This document shows positions 49,401 through 62,174 of a stretch of 64,000 nucleotides of DNA, one piece after another (within the stretch, counting starts at the first letter, position 1; every line of letters starts with the position of its first letter). The notes beneath the pieces were generated by a model. The model had not been told where the DNA came from, ran no database searches, and was given only the letters and a program-made list of their open reading frames with translations. Where the stretch lies: assembly GCA_023846275.1 (NCBI GenBank), contig CM043868.1, positions 14,417,755-14,481,754 of the forward strand, given 5' to 3'. Position numbers and translations under genes: made by a program. Origin of the DNA: Vanilla planifolia (taxonomy: Eukaryota > Streptophyta > Magnoliopsida > Asparagales > Orchidaceae).

Positions 49401-51626
49401 TTAAAGTAAGAGTGGCACAACTCTAAATAATTAAGAAATGTTACCAATGTAAATGGAATGAGGGAAGAAGAAAGCAGAGCTAAAAAGAGTCACAATTCAT
49501 GCCAAAAGCACTTTAGTTAGAGATAATTGACATGTTGAGCTCTATTTCATTTCTTATGCTTTTTGTAATGTGAATTATTAGCCTTTTCTCTCCAAAATGT
49601 ATACCTATTTATACCAATAAGAGTCCTAAAATCAGTTATGATACTTTCAACAACTAATTGAGCTTTCCAATTTAAACTTATTATTGCATGTTTAGGATTA
49701 CATTTATATTGATATATTATGGCAATTGTATCAAGATGATAAGCATAGCAATTAAATCACCCAGACGATGTGATGATACAATTGGCATAAATCATCTATT
49801 GATAGCTTATCATATAAGTATGTACGATGTTGTCATATTCTATGATGTAGATTCATATTATATCACTTAAGTTATGAAGTCATCATATTAGATGATCTTA
49901 AAGATCATACAAGTGTGTGTAGTTTAATTATATTGTTCAAATGGATCATATATGTCTAAACGCGGATTGCTGACATACGATAATTACTTTCACCAAGTGT
50001 TAAGCTCTCAAAAAATGTTTATTGATCGTATCAAGATGAATTGTTATCCAATTATATAATAATTAATTTAAGAAGATATAATAGTGTGTTCATATATATA
50101 TATATAATAGAGTTATCATAGTTTTACTATAGTATTATAACATACTTTGTCCTATATATCTTTTATACAAATTGTAAAGAAAAATGAATCACCATTATAC
50201 ATTAAAGTTTACTTGAGAATGGAGTCGTATTAAATAACGATTATACTCATACGATACTAATGTCATATTTGTATGAAAAAATGATTGCATTTCATCTTAA
50301 GTCATGTAAAGTAATGTGTTTATAAAAAAATTATGATATTTTACTCATATTATACAATTTAGAAATTATAAACACTATAATCTATCCATGAACTTCCTAT
50401 AAGGACGATTGGTTGTATGACCAAGATACAATTTCATAATTTATTAAACATAAGGTCGTATCGGTACGATATATGCATCATGCATGTTCGATCACAACAA
50501 AACTTATATATGATAGATTCTAAGAGGAAATGAATGATGTGCTCATACGAATTAGATTTTATACTCATATGATGATAGTGATTACTCAACTCTTAGAATA
50601 CGAATAGACATGTACAAGGTTGATACATTATGCAACTTAGCTTTCACATTTATGATATGTCTAAATGGCAATAACATTTGTACTATGGACCCATTATACC
50701 TATATGATGCTATCAAAATCTTCAAATTTAATTATTACTATAAGCATGAGCATAAACAATATAAGTACAATATTAACTATTACATCATACAATCATAAGG
50801 TAGTAAGAAAAAAGATTTTATTTTAAACTTAATTTTAATAACTTAAAAGTTATAATTAAATCTAAAATAGATTGTAGTGATGTTACCAATATATTAATGT
50901 AATTCTAGATGATTTTATAATTTAGGAATATTGTTTGTCAAGTTAATGCATGCATGAGTTAAGAAACTTATAAGTGCCACTTTGCAAGATAAATGTTTGA
51001 CAATCTAACCTAAGTAGTTGTAGAAAGTGATTAGTTTCATATGGTTTAGCCATGCTATAAAGAGCTTTACTTCATGGCTCTATGATTTATAGGTTGAGCC
51101 ATCCATAAGCAAGAGTCTTCATGCTTCATCTAACTCTAAGTGTATGAACCATGTGGCATATCAACATTCTTATTTTCACTTATCAAATTCTATAAATACA
51201 CAATACTCTAAATATTTATTAGCAACCAAAAGCTTAGTTTTGTAATCATTAATCTCAAGGGTGTAATAATCTCTCCTTTGAAGATTATAAACCCAATGTT
51301 AGAAGAAGAATGTTACTATAAAGAACTTTAATAACAACAAACTAAAATAATCATCATGATGAAATAATGTTTTATAAATGTGATCTAGTAGCTAATCATA
51401 TTAGTGATCAAGGAACCAAATCAACAAACTAAGAAAATACTATACCAAGCAAAACTAAGAAAACATATGTAAAGATCGAGTTCCCCTACATCAATGTAGT
51501 TAACTATATCTACAATCATAGAAACAATATACAATTGTAGCAATATGCAACTTCACATTCTCAACATAGCATAGCAGTAGCCATTTCTAACATGTTACCC
51601 TAAATTTCTAAATTCTCACCTTATTT
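49401..51626. other. AT-rich stretch, possible LTR remnants, no gene
   Basis: Should include the 3' LTR of the minus-strand copia relic next door, though its ends could not be found. Around 51,190 CTATAAATACACAATACTC followed by sequence ending in TCTCTCCTTTGAAG looks like a plus-oriented LTR promoter/leader. Boundaries are undefined. Confidence 0.35.
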
Positions 51627-51642
51627 CTATCTCCTTTTTTTT
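51627..51642 (-). other. Possible polypurine tract of copia relic
   Basis: Minus-strand AAAAAAAAGGAGATAG directly follows the end of the RNase H relic, where a plus-strand primer would lie. It is unverified because the adjoining 3' LTR is not recognisable. Confidence 0.4.
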
Positions 51643-51649
51643 GTAACTA

Positions 51650-54600
51650 ATCAAAGGGGTTAAGGATTCCTAAACTTAGTCTTAGTCTAACAAATGTTTC
51701 TGATGATAAGTGCATGGTGAAAATTTTAGCTAACTAATCACAAAAGGGAACAAAAAATAAGGAGATGTCTTGCTTTCTACGTGCTTTCTAATAAAATGGT
51801 ATCTAATGCCAATAAGCTTAGTGTTGTGAATGATGAATTAGATTTTTAGTGAACTAAATGGCATCAGCATTGCCACAATGTACTAGAATTTTGTAAATTA
51901 TAAACCATAATCTTTCAATTATTTCTTAATCCATAGAACCTATGCAACACAACTTCCTATAGTAATATACTCAACTACCCTTATGGACAATGAAACATAT
52001 TTTTGCTTGTGACTAGCCAAAGAAATAAGAGTACTACCTAGCAATTGACATATTCTAGACATGCTCTTTTTTAACAATTTTGTTCTTAATAAAATTAGCA
52101 TCCATGTAAGAAATCAAATCGAAATATAAACCTAGGATACCATAATCCTAACTACTAATAAGATATTTAAAAATGAGTTTTATAGCTTGGAGATGAGATT
52201 CTTTTGGATTTTCTTGAAATTTGGCACATAAATTAGCATTAAGCACTACATTTGGTCCACTAGCAATAAAATATAATAATGAACTAATTCTTGCTCTATA
52301 TATTTTTATATTAATAATTTTTTTGACTTTATCTTGGTCTAAAGAAGAGCTTGTTCTTATAGGAGTCTTTATAGCCTTCATATTTTCAAAACCAAATCTT
52401 TTAATAAGCTTCCACTAAGTACTTGGTTTGTAAGATAAAGATCTCGTTATTTGTTTGACTTAAAGTCCAAAAAAAATCAATTCACCCATCATAATCATCT
52501 CAAACTCTTGCTTCATTAATTCAACAAATCTCTTACATAGTCCATGATGTGTTCCTCCAAAAATAATATCACCAACATATATTTGGCAAATTGATCTCCA
52601 TCAAAGTTTAGAGAAAATAAGGTGTTAGACTTTGCATCTAACAAACCCATTAGAAATAAGAAGGTGCATAATCTCTCATATAATGCACCTGATGCTTGCT
52701 TAAGTTAATGTAGAACTTTCTTTAGTTTGTAAATATAATTCAATTTATCATAAACTTCAAATGTTGGGGGTTTTCCACATAAACCTCCTTATTAATGAAA
52801 CCATTTAGAAAGGCACACTCAACATCCATTTAATAAAGTTTGAAACCTTTGTGACATGTATATGCAAGTGGGATCTTTATTACCTCAAGCATGTGTGGGA
52901 GCAAAGGACTCTTGTACATCATGTCCTTTTATTTGACAGTAACCTTTTGTTACCAATTAAACTTTATTTCTAATTTTCTCTATACTCATTTAACTTATTC
53001 TTAAATACTCATTTGGCTCCAATAAAAAGTTGGTCTGTGGGCTTATGTACTAAATTCTAAACCTCATTCATCTCAAATTATTCTAATTATTTATTCATTG
53101 TAATTATCAAAGAATCAAGATCATAAACAAATGTTGTATCAATTAGATAGGTTCAAGACAAGAAACAAATGTTATATGGTTGATTGAGCTTTTAGTTTTA
53201 ACTCTATCTTCTATTTCTCCTATAATCATTTCATTAGGATGATCCTTAGAGAACTTCCATCCTTTCATATTTTCATTTTCATCATCTACTATTCCTTTCT
53301 TTTTCTTATTTTTGTTGATAAGTTCGTTCTCAAGACTTAACTCTTTTAGTTTATCTAATGGATTAAGCAAGGATTAGCTATAAGAAGTTTCATAAGGTAT
53401 TTCATCAAATTTCACATTATTTATCTCTTTTATAACTAAGGTTTTTTTCTTGTATACTCTATAAGCTTTATTATTTATAGAGTATCCTAGAAAGATGTCT
53501 TAATCAGATTTAGAATCAAACTTTTCTAAGGTATTCTTCCCATTATTTACATTTGTATCCAAATACACAAAATATAAGACATTTGGTTTTCTATTAGATA
53601 GAAGCTTATAAAAGAAAACTTTAGTTAAGGGTCTCCTAAGGACTTTCTTTAAAATATGGCATGTAGTATTTATAGCTTCAACCCAAAAATTATTTGGCAC
53701 ATTTACTTATTTAGCATGCACTTAGGCATATATAGTAATATTCTATGCTCTTTTAACAACCCACTCTATTTTGAGGTTTTAGATGATGAGAAGGTATGAA
53801 AAAACTCAACATCATTACAAAACTCTACAAATAACTCATTTTCAAATTCTCCATCATTTTCGCTTCTAATTGATATTTTGGAAAAATCTTGTTCTTTTTT
53901 AACTTAACAACTAGAAGAACAAACTTCTTAAAGGCTTTAGTCTTCTTTAGAAACCATAACCAAGTGAATGTAGAATAGTCATCTACCAGTACAAATCATA
54001 CTTCTTACCTCCTAGGCTTTGTGGGTGGATTGGACTAAACTATTCTAGAAGTAATGCTTTAAGGTTCTTTTAATGGTTATTTCCTTCTTTGGCTTAAACA
54101 AAAACATAGATTATTGTCCAAGTTGACAAGTTTCCACAAGTAATTATCACTTCAATGAGTACTAGATAGATCTCTAATTAAGTTATACTTAACTATTTTC
54201 ATAAATAAAGATTTTTCTAAATGATATAATCTCTATGCCATAAATTTGAACCTATCATGAGATATAAACCATTCTAAACTCAATCACATACAAATTAAAT
54301 ACATAAGTATTATTCTTCTTATGTCCAACAATAAGGAGGATATTATTTCTACTAATAAATCATCAATTGGAATGCAAAATATTTTATAATTTATTCAATT
54401 CTTTAGTAAAAATGGTACTTTTAATAATCATGTTGGAAATATCATCTCTTATTATTTTAACTTCTAATCAAGTTTATATTTTTCTCATTGAAATGTTCAC
54501 ATAGAACAAGGAAGTCTTCATGATCTTCTTTTAATTTAGTGTATTTTATAGATAATTTGCTATACTTTAAACTTAGCTCAACATACTATTTCTCATAATG

Positions 54601-55690
54601 TATTCTAGAAGATGAAAAAGATGATGTAGAACATACCTCATCATCTGAAATAGACTCATTCTTGTCATTTCTTATCATGAGGTAAATCATGCTCTCCTTC
54701 TCTTCTTCATTGGATGTGGAGTTCTCTGAATCACTCTTGATAACCTTCAATGCCTCCTTTTTCTTTTAGTTCTTGAAGTTATCAACTCTCTCTTTATATA
54801 GTGGATAGCTAAGCTTCATGTGCCCCAACATTTTGCATTCATGGCACACTAACTCTTCTAATTATGTCATTTCCCCTTTTGATTTCTTATCCTTGAAGAG
54901 TCTTCCGCTTACACCATACTTATTATATAGTATAAATAAACCTTTTGTAACAAGTGTTACCTCACTAGAGATTAATGTATCTGAATCTGAGGTAGAATCA
55001 ACCATCAATTCTATAAGCTCCTACTTTGTCTTCTTCAATTCTTTTTAAGCCACAAGCAGCTTATTCTTCTTTCTAATGATCTCCATCTCATTCATTAAGA
55101 GCTCACTTAATAACTCATCAAGTGATAGCATTAATACATCCTTTACAACCTTTATCATGGTAATAAGAAGAACATACCGATAAAGAAGTACCTTCAAAAT
55201 CTTTGAAACTTGTTTAGTGATAGAGAATTTTTTATATTAAAAATACAATTTATTATATTAACAAAATGAGTAATCATGGATTTAATAGTTTCATCATGAT
55301 TTATCTTAAACAACTCGTACTCATGGATTAGCATGCTAATTTTTCACTTGAGAGGTACCTTTATAGGTGACCTCAAACTTAGACTAGATTTCAAGAATAG
55401 TCTTAAGGCTCATGATTTGATTATATTTTGAGGCATATAATCCATAATGCAATATATTCATAGCTCATGAAATTAATAACACTTTATGCCTTTTTTGGTA
55501 ATGAGATTACTAATTTGCTTTCTCACCTTTTCACTATTCACCACTTTAGTGGAAAAAACAAAAGAATGTTTAATAATATCTTAGATTTCTAAATCAAACA
55601 ATTCCAAGTACAATTGCTTATGATTTTCTTAATTCAAGTAATATTTGCTTGTGAATAAAAGTTGTGTAAAAGAGAATGTTCCCTCACATA
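51650..55690 (-). pseudogene. SIRE-like Ty1/copia polyprotein relic
   Basis: A 4-kb minus-strand copia polyprotein with dozens of stops and frameshifts but readable order. Gag zinc knuckle CHECKMLGHMKLSY near 54,850-54,808 has its last Cys replaced by Tyr. Integrase: FVLVDDYSTFTW near 53,980, ENDGEFENELF near 53,860, and NNFWVEAINTTCHIL near 53,690. The WKFSKDHPNEMIIGEIEDRV linker is near 53,250. RT: YVGDIIFGGT near 52,570 (a YVDD box with one Asp lost), KSLR-type segment, then SSSLDQDK and YRARISSLLYFIAS near 52,330-52,270. RNase H: FDLISYMDANF and KKEHV near 52,110, HHFIRKHVE-like end near 51,780. The wording and order match the SIRE/Maximus group. It is non-functional. Confidence 0.88.
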
Positions 55691-55762
55691 GCATGGCATT
55701 ATCTTAAATAAAAGCATGAGCCATATGATCTTATCATAGGAATCACTTCCTTGGCAAAACTT

Positions 55763-55775
55763 GGCTCTAAAACAA
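55763..55775 (-). other. Decayed primer binding site of copia relic
   Basis: Plus-strand GGCTCTAAAACAA has three mismatches to GGCTCTGATACCA. It is just upstream (minus sense) of the gag relic. Thirty bases further, AGAGGGGAGTGAATTG resembles the CAATTCACxCCCCTCT motif often found at the 3' end of copia LTRs, supporting an LTR remnant starting here. Confidence 0.55.
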
Positions 55776-56280
55776 CTTGATATTTTTTATAAGGATCTAA
55801 TACAAAAAGAGGGGAGTGAATTGTGATTTTAATATAATGTCAAGCAACCAATGTTTTAATAAGAATTTAAAAATTAGAAAAATAACTACAACAAGACCAA
55901 CTTAACTGAAAAAAGAGCAAAATAATGAATAAAGAATGATTACATATGAGATTTTTAAGTGGATTGGTTTAACTTGTACCTATATTAACCCAAGACAATC
56001 TAACTAAACTTTTATTTTGTATTATTGATCCCTAGTTACTACACTTTATTTGATAATAATAAATTTGAAGTATTTTTAATAAATTTGTTTAAGTAAATTG
56101 TTAGATTTTAGATAGGTAATGCTCATATTAAAGGGAGAACTAAAAGAAGAATATGAGCAAATATCAAATCATATAAAGATCATTTTAGTTAGAGTAACAA
56201 ACTATTAAGAGATATATTTTAAATTTAATTTAGATATTTTAATTTGAATTTTAAGTTTGATTGAAATATTTATTATATGA
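55776..56280 (-). mobile_element. Inner part of decayed copia 5' LTR
   Basis: Inferred from its place beside the decayed primer site and from the minus-strand CAATTCACTCCCCTCT motif near 55,821-55,806. The outer LTR boundary could not be found, because no second copy is recognisable on the other side. Confidence 0.35.
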
Positions 56281-58800
56281 CATATAAATTAAATTAAAAT
56301 TAATCTATAATAATATTTAGGTTTTTGATATTTTTATCCATCTTTATTTATTATATTGACCATTATTTTACTTAAATAATATCTTTAAAATCTTAAATTA
56401 ATTTATTACAAAAAAATATGTTATAATTGCATTAATTAATTAATAAAAATCTTAAAACTTACCTAACCCATAAGGTACATCGATAAGCAGCTATGAGTCG
56501 ACAAAATTGATCTTCATAAACCCACTTGGTATAGTAAATGGGGAGTGCATTCAAATCCTAAATGAAGTATTCTAAAATAGGTTATTATTCCCAAATCTGT
56601 ATATTAAAATATAACACATGATTGGCATGCACGAATAATCACTTCTTGAGCTAACCAGGGGTAGCAAACCTTGAATAAATTGCCTTACAGTCATGCAAAG
56701 CTTTAAAAACACAATTTTTTTTATAATGTCTATTTATATCTTCTATTTGATCATGACATTTAGTGATCACACAGTCCATGCTTTATCCATGTTAAGATCA
56801 TATTTCAATCATACAGTTACTTCAAGAGCTAACGGTCCTAATCAAATCTAATTTCTAAATAGCATAATTGATTATCATCCGTTTGATCGTGTAGTTTTCA
56901 TGATTGAATAGTTATAGATGCTTCAGATCAGAGGTTCCTGCACAACGACACTTATAGTCATTATTTCGAGCCCCTTATATGTTTTATTTAAAAATTATTT
57001 TTTAATTAAAATAATTTGTGAATGACATAATAGTAACAACTATTTTACCTATTTAGTAAGTGTTTTGAGTAGTTAAAAATGTCTATAAATGGGAGAATTT
57101 TTGTAAAAAAATGTGAGATAAATTTTTATATAATTTAAAGAAAATTTTCAAGCCAAAACATTTAAGCTATTAGTAGTCTGTTTCCATCGTCGCTTCTATA
57201 CATTGTTGCATCATCCAATCGTCAAACTCCTGAGATTTTGTTTTTTTTTCAAATAAGCTAAGTTATTAAGTTTTGCTATTCTTAATTCTTTTAATTATGA
57301 TAATTGTACCACTTTAATCATTTCATCTAGCATAGGATTTTTTTGTATTAAGTTTTATTTCATGTCAAGAAATATTTTTCTTCTATACATATTTTATTAT
57401 AAAGACGTTATAGCATGTCCCGCTAATTTTGTTATAAGGACATAATAGAAAAATATTTAGGTTTCTAAATTAAAATTTATTTAAATTAATCATCTTAAAA
57501 AATATTTAAGTTTTTAATCTTTTTATCATCTTATCTTGACCATTTTTAGAAGTATTTTATCATGATCATATCTTTGAAATTTTTTTTCATTATATGTTGC
57601 AAAACATACATCATAGTAATATTAATAATTAGAAAAAAAATATTAATAATAATAAATAATAATAATAATAATAATAATAACCTTATCTTGATTAATACAT
57701 AAGCTAAACACCCTATGCATCTGGTCAAAGACAATAATGCTTGAACTTAGTTCGTTATAGTAATATAGTATAATTATGAGAAATCATTTTTTATATCTAT
57801 TGAATCAAAGCATTACACTTATATCCAGAAATCCATTAGTTGAATTATTAGCCACATGGTTAATCACTTCCTAAATGACCAAGGAGGCAACTAACTCTTA
57901 ATAATAGGCAAACTTTGAAGTGCATGCAAACTCATATAAGGACATAATAATACCTCAAATAAGTAATGTGGGACTAAACATAATGCTTTATTCGCATGGT
58001 TGACTTTCGATTCGTGCCTGTCATTTTCGCCGTCTGATCATGCAATTTTGCGATCGAACAATCTGAATCTTATCGGTCTTTTTTAAGCACTAATTCCATC
58101 AGCCATTTAATCTTGCGATTCTATTATTGCATGGTCTGCATTTAATTCATTCATGCAATTAAATAAAATTTTAAGAATATGATTTAGATCTAACGATCTA
58201 GATCAAAACAAAATTTCCAAATAATTCTCGTTTAATCCTAGTTTCTAATAGTGTAGTTTTTGCGATCATAATGCCTAGAATGTTTTTGATCGAGCAGTTC
58301 CTATGCAACATATATTTTAGTTGCTATAACTTTTCTTAAAATAATATTATTTCTTTGATTGAAACCTGCTCACTAACCAGTAACAACTAATTAGTTAATT
58401 TAGTGAGTAATATTAGCCATTAAAATGTTTATAAATAAAACTCTTGAACAAAATTGATTATTAAATTTGTTTTGTAAAATCTTGATCAAATTAGCAGAAA
58501 ATTTTCAAAATCCTAGTCAAAAGCATTTGATGTTATAATCACTTTCGTTTTCTACATCCTGCAATCATAAAACTCCTGATTTCTCTTTCCTTCTTAAATC
58601 AGTTAAGTTCTCAATTTTATTTATTTTTAATTTGTTCAATTAAAACATTTTTATTTTATTAAATATTTTATTAAGAATAATTTATGTTTAAATTAATTTT
58701 GATTTTGTGTTGTTGAATTATTTTCTTTTATTGTAAAATCGTAATAGCCTATTTTTTCATTGTTGTAAGGGTTTAGCTTACCTATTTTTTTGGCAAAAAG
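56280..58800. repeat. Diverged direct duplication, period about 1.18-1.35 kb
   Basis: Copy A about 56,280-57,440 and copy B about 57,445-58,800. TTATATTGACC (56,351) pairs with TTATCTTGACC (57,532). AACTTACCTAACCCATAAGG pairs with CCTTATCTTG...CATAAGC. The GATCACACAGTCCATG block (56,765) pairs with the CTGATCATGCAATTTTG block (58,034). GTTCCTGCACAAC (56,933) pairs with GTTCCTATGCAAC (58,298). CAAACTCCTGAG (57,222) pairs with TAAAACTCCTGAT (58,568). The offset grows from 1181 to 1346 bp, so copy B holds about 165 bp of extra sequence. No coding potential. Confidence 0.75.
57641..57681. repeat. (AAT)n microsatellite
   Basis: About 40 bp of nearly perfect AAT repeats inside the second copy of the local duplication. 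Confidence 0.93.
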
Positions 58801-60083
58801 TTTACATTGATTGTATTATATTTTTGGCTGGGTGTTTATCGAGAATAGATGTATGCTTGATTTAAAACTGAACCACATAAAAATCTTTAATATATATTTT
58901 AATTTTTCTTAATATTTTTATTTAATAATTTTTATAAAAATTTGTTATTAAAAATTAATTATTTCTTGTCAAAATAAATTAAAATTTTGTTAAAATTGAT
59001 TTTAGAGAATTTTTTAAATTTATTAAAATACTTAAAATATTTTTTAAATAATTTTTATCAAATCAAAATTTTTATTTCTAACTATTCATTGCCCTCTTGC
59101 TAAATCACACTTGAGCGACTTTCGCAAGCTCGGGTTGACATAAGCCAAAATTTTGTAAATTGCAAATATATCATTAGTGATTTTGAAAATTATAATCATA
59201 ATCACATCTTTAAAAATTCATAAATTTATAATGATATACTCAAATAGTTTTTTTTTAATTAAATTTAATATTGTGACATACTCTTTAATATTCTATTATT
59301 ATTTTTATATTTTTTTTTATAAATAATATATTTTGAAAAATTAACTTGATCAAGTTTAATCATATCTGATCACAATCTTCTTGGCTTAATTCTAAAATTT
59401 ATTTTATCTTGATGCATATAAGAATTAGAGTTATTACAATCTTTTCTTCTTATAAAAAATATTGATCATAAATTTTAGATTCTAATCTCTTTCTTCCCTC
59501 TTTCTTATCCTGTTAATAATAAAAAGAACCCATTCCTCCTACAAATGACCCATTGTCAGCTACTAAATGATAGGTAAGGCATCTATCACATTCATTTCTT
59601 CTAGTGTTGCATCATAGGTGGTGGTTGGCATTGAGACATACATGCTTATCTTCCTTAACATTGATGCCACCTAACAAGCTGTAATGGAGGAAACCTTTTC
59701 CTCTTCATCAATTCCTTCTCCACTAACTTCTTAGAATGCAGTTATCCATTTACTTCAAGATCCAATGTCCAAAGTGAGGAAGCTAATATAAATAATCTCA
59801 AGCAGAGTGATTTACTTTCCTCCATAAATATTTTAGACTTTTTTTAGGTCCATAATTAAAATAATTATATTTTAATAAAATTACATAAATGTTTGGCCCA
59901 CTAAATAAGGTACTTTTATTAACCATCTTTTCTCTTCATCTAATTTCAAACTTATGTAGCTTGATCCTCCTTATTCACCACTAGTTAGCATCACCCACAC
60001 ATCTAACATTGTGCAACTTTTGTCCCACTTTACTACATTATGTCGCTTCACCTCCTCTTTTTCATTCCTAGTAACTTCAAATG
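58801..60083. other. AT-rich stretch, no supported gene
   Basis: The part at 59,480-60,080 is less AT-rich (for example TTGCATCATAGGTGGTGGTTG) but gives no frame or family motif I recognise. Confidence 0.4.
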
Positions 60084-60088
60084 ATATG
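60084..60088. repeat. Target-site duplication ATATG (left of solo LTR)
   Basis: ATATG precedes TGTCAGGCACC and recurs at 62175-62179 directly after the opposite end. Confidence 0.9.
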
Positions 60089-60775
60089 TGTCAGGCACCC
60101 CACCTTACCAACTACAGTAAATTAAGGATGTTGCATAAGAAATAATCTCGAGTGAGGACAAACCATGCCTAGGTGGGGACCCGACGGTGAGACAATTCTA
60201 ACCCTCTAACCAATCCTATATATTTTTAAAACATTTTAACCAAATCCAAAACATGGAGCTGAAATGACAACATGTGTATATTAAACTATATATATATACA
60301 ATAAACCACAAAACTGAAGTACCAAAAAGTACCAAAATGAAACCAAATCCACTCCCACCAAAAATCTATCTCCTCTCACATGTCAGGAGTATAGTCCTCT
60401 CCTGTACCATTATAATCCTCAGCTCTCAGTGTAGTGGATACATGACCTGTGATGAAGCACTAATGAGACATATATCTCAGCAGATAAATCCATTATGTAA
60501 CCAAGTAAAATAAATCTCCAGATATAAAAGACAAGCCGTGAAACATGATAAAACAAAATCCATCTCATACGCGGTGAAAAATAAACCATATGAATACCTT
60601 CATATCAAATGTCATGCAGTATCAAAAGTAAACCAGATAAACATGTATACCAAATTTCCATTTCCATTATTTTATATGTTATATACTTATTGGGCCCGAT
60701 TCCCTTTGAATCATCATCCTCTGAATCCAATCATCATATCAAATGACCTCCAGCCGGCATCCATCCAGTTCATAA

Positions 60776-60986
60776 CACTAGGCAGATATCTGATCCGAAG
60801 ACCGATACCCTGCGATCTCATCCGCTAGGCCTAGTGCCACCAGGCAGGTATAGTACTGATACCCTGCGATCACATCCGTTAGGCCTGGTGTCATCAATAT
60901 ATACGGAGGTCATGGTACACATACACACTAGGCAGATATCTGATCCGAAGATCGATACCCTGCGATCTCATTCGCTAGGCCTAGTG
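60776..60986. repeat. Three-copy internal repeat in solo LTR
   Basis: Copies at 60776-60836, 60855-60890 (shorter) and 60926-60986 share GATACCCTGCGATC, CATCCG or CATTCG, and TAGGCCTAGTG or TAGGCCTGGTG. The first and third are nearly identical and 150 bp apart, and both start with ACTAGGCAGATATCTGATCC. Confidence 0.92.
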
Positions 60987-61476
60987 GTGAGGATAATGTC
61001 TCCAGGAATCCAATTTTCATTTTTATTTTCCAACCATGTCACACATGTGATAAATATGCCAAAACCATATCAATATGTCCAACCAATTATATTTTATCTC
61101 ATATTATGCTTTTTGTTTCAATTTCCTTTTTGTCATCTTTTATGCTTTCAGTTCAATCAGAAAATAACACCATAAAACATATATCAAGCCATGAGATAAA
61201 AGTCATATAAAGAAAAACTGTAATGCAGCCCATAAGAAACCATGTATCGAAATATAAATAAATACTATTGTGCTATATCACAAGTTACGAATTTATCTAC
61301 CTGAATTTGTTGTACCAACTGTCTTACTCACTTCTGCTTCTTCTTGATGTCCTACAAGCCCGTAAAATACACAAATAATTAATTTAAATATGCTTATTAG
61401 TCAAAAATTGCTTTCTAAAAGCTTTCCCAAACACACCCCAAAATAATCCCAAAAGATGGGCTTACGCGGCACTGTA

Positions 61477-61690
61477 CCGCCCGCTGGACCGCGCGCACAC
61501 GCTCGGCGGCGCTGGACCGCGCGCGTAGAAAAGCTTTCTAAAAGCTTTTCCAAACGGCATTTTTCCCAAAATTTCCTTTCGCGGTGCTGGACCGCCCGCT
61601 CTCGGCGCTGGACCGGGCATGCTCGGCGCGCTGGACCGCGCGCGCTCGGCATCCGGTTCAGCGTAACCCGGTCCAAAGCCTGGACCGGTT
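61477..61690. repeat. GC-rich GCTGGACCG repeat cluster
   Basis: Five copies of GCTGGACCG followed by CGCGCG, CCCGCT or GGCATG variants, plus a related CCTGGACCGG. Two copies of an AAAGCTTTCTAAAAGCTTT block (about 61,411 and 61,530) lie with them. It produces Arg/Ala/Pro-rich artificial frames in both strands. Confidence 0.88.
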
Positions 61691-62174
61691 CACGCCGCCC
61701 CTCTCTCTCTCACGTCCGGCGAAACCAAAGTATTTCGCCGGCGAACTTTAATTCTTAAGTCTCTCGTCGGCCAACTGACCGCCGCTCCCCTAAAACTTAT
61801 AAAACAACAAAGAAAATAAAATTCACCTTCGTTGGCCGTTGTTGTCGCGTGCCGAAATTCACAAAATTTTCTCGCCGCCGTACCTCGCCGTCGTGTCTCG
61901 CCGCAGCGTTCGCAGCCGCATTTTTTTGCAGAAAACCCCCTCTAAATTTTCTATTTGCAAATATATCCTCCGCCAATCGGATTTGAACTAAGCCGACATT
62001 TAAAATTTACAGATCTATCATCTACGTTACAAATTTATCCCAAATCTTCAAAAATTCATAATTTATTCATTAGAGCTCCGAAAATTACAAATTAAACATC
62101 GTTGGATTCGTCTCACAGAGTTCTTTCTATAAAAAATATAAAAATACAAATAAGAGAAAACTAGGGCTGTTACA

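Larger units (their letters stand above)
60089..62174 (-). mobile_element. Solo LTR of a Ty3/gypsy chromovirus
   Basis: 2086 bp bounded by TG...CA (plus-strand TGTCAGGCACC to GGGCTGTTACA) and by a perfect 5-bp duplication ATATG, with no internal coding region. Read on the minus strand it starts TGTAACAGCCC, a common beginning of plant chromovirus LTRs. It is GC- and CpG-rich at 61,450-61,900, like the young LTRs elsewhere in the window, but it is a different family. A solo LTR with matching duplications is the product of recombination between the two LTRs of one inserted element. The short frames inside it (60538-60828, 60834-61175, 61401-61758) are repeat-driven and show no domain. Confidence 0.9.

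Noticed and set aside
60776-60986. Possible CRISPR-like or satellite array
   Set aside because: Only three copies, irregular spacing, inside an LTR of a plant element. It is an LTR-internal repeat.
61401-61758. 91- and 100-codon Arg/Ala-rich frames
   Set aside because: They are created by the GCTGGACCG repeat cluster in the solo LTR and are open on both strands.
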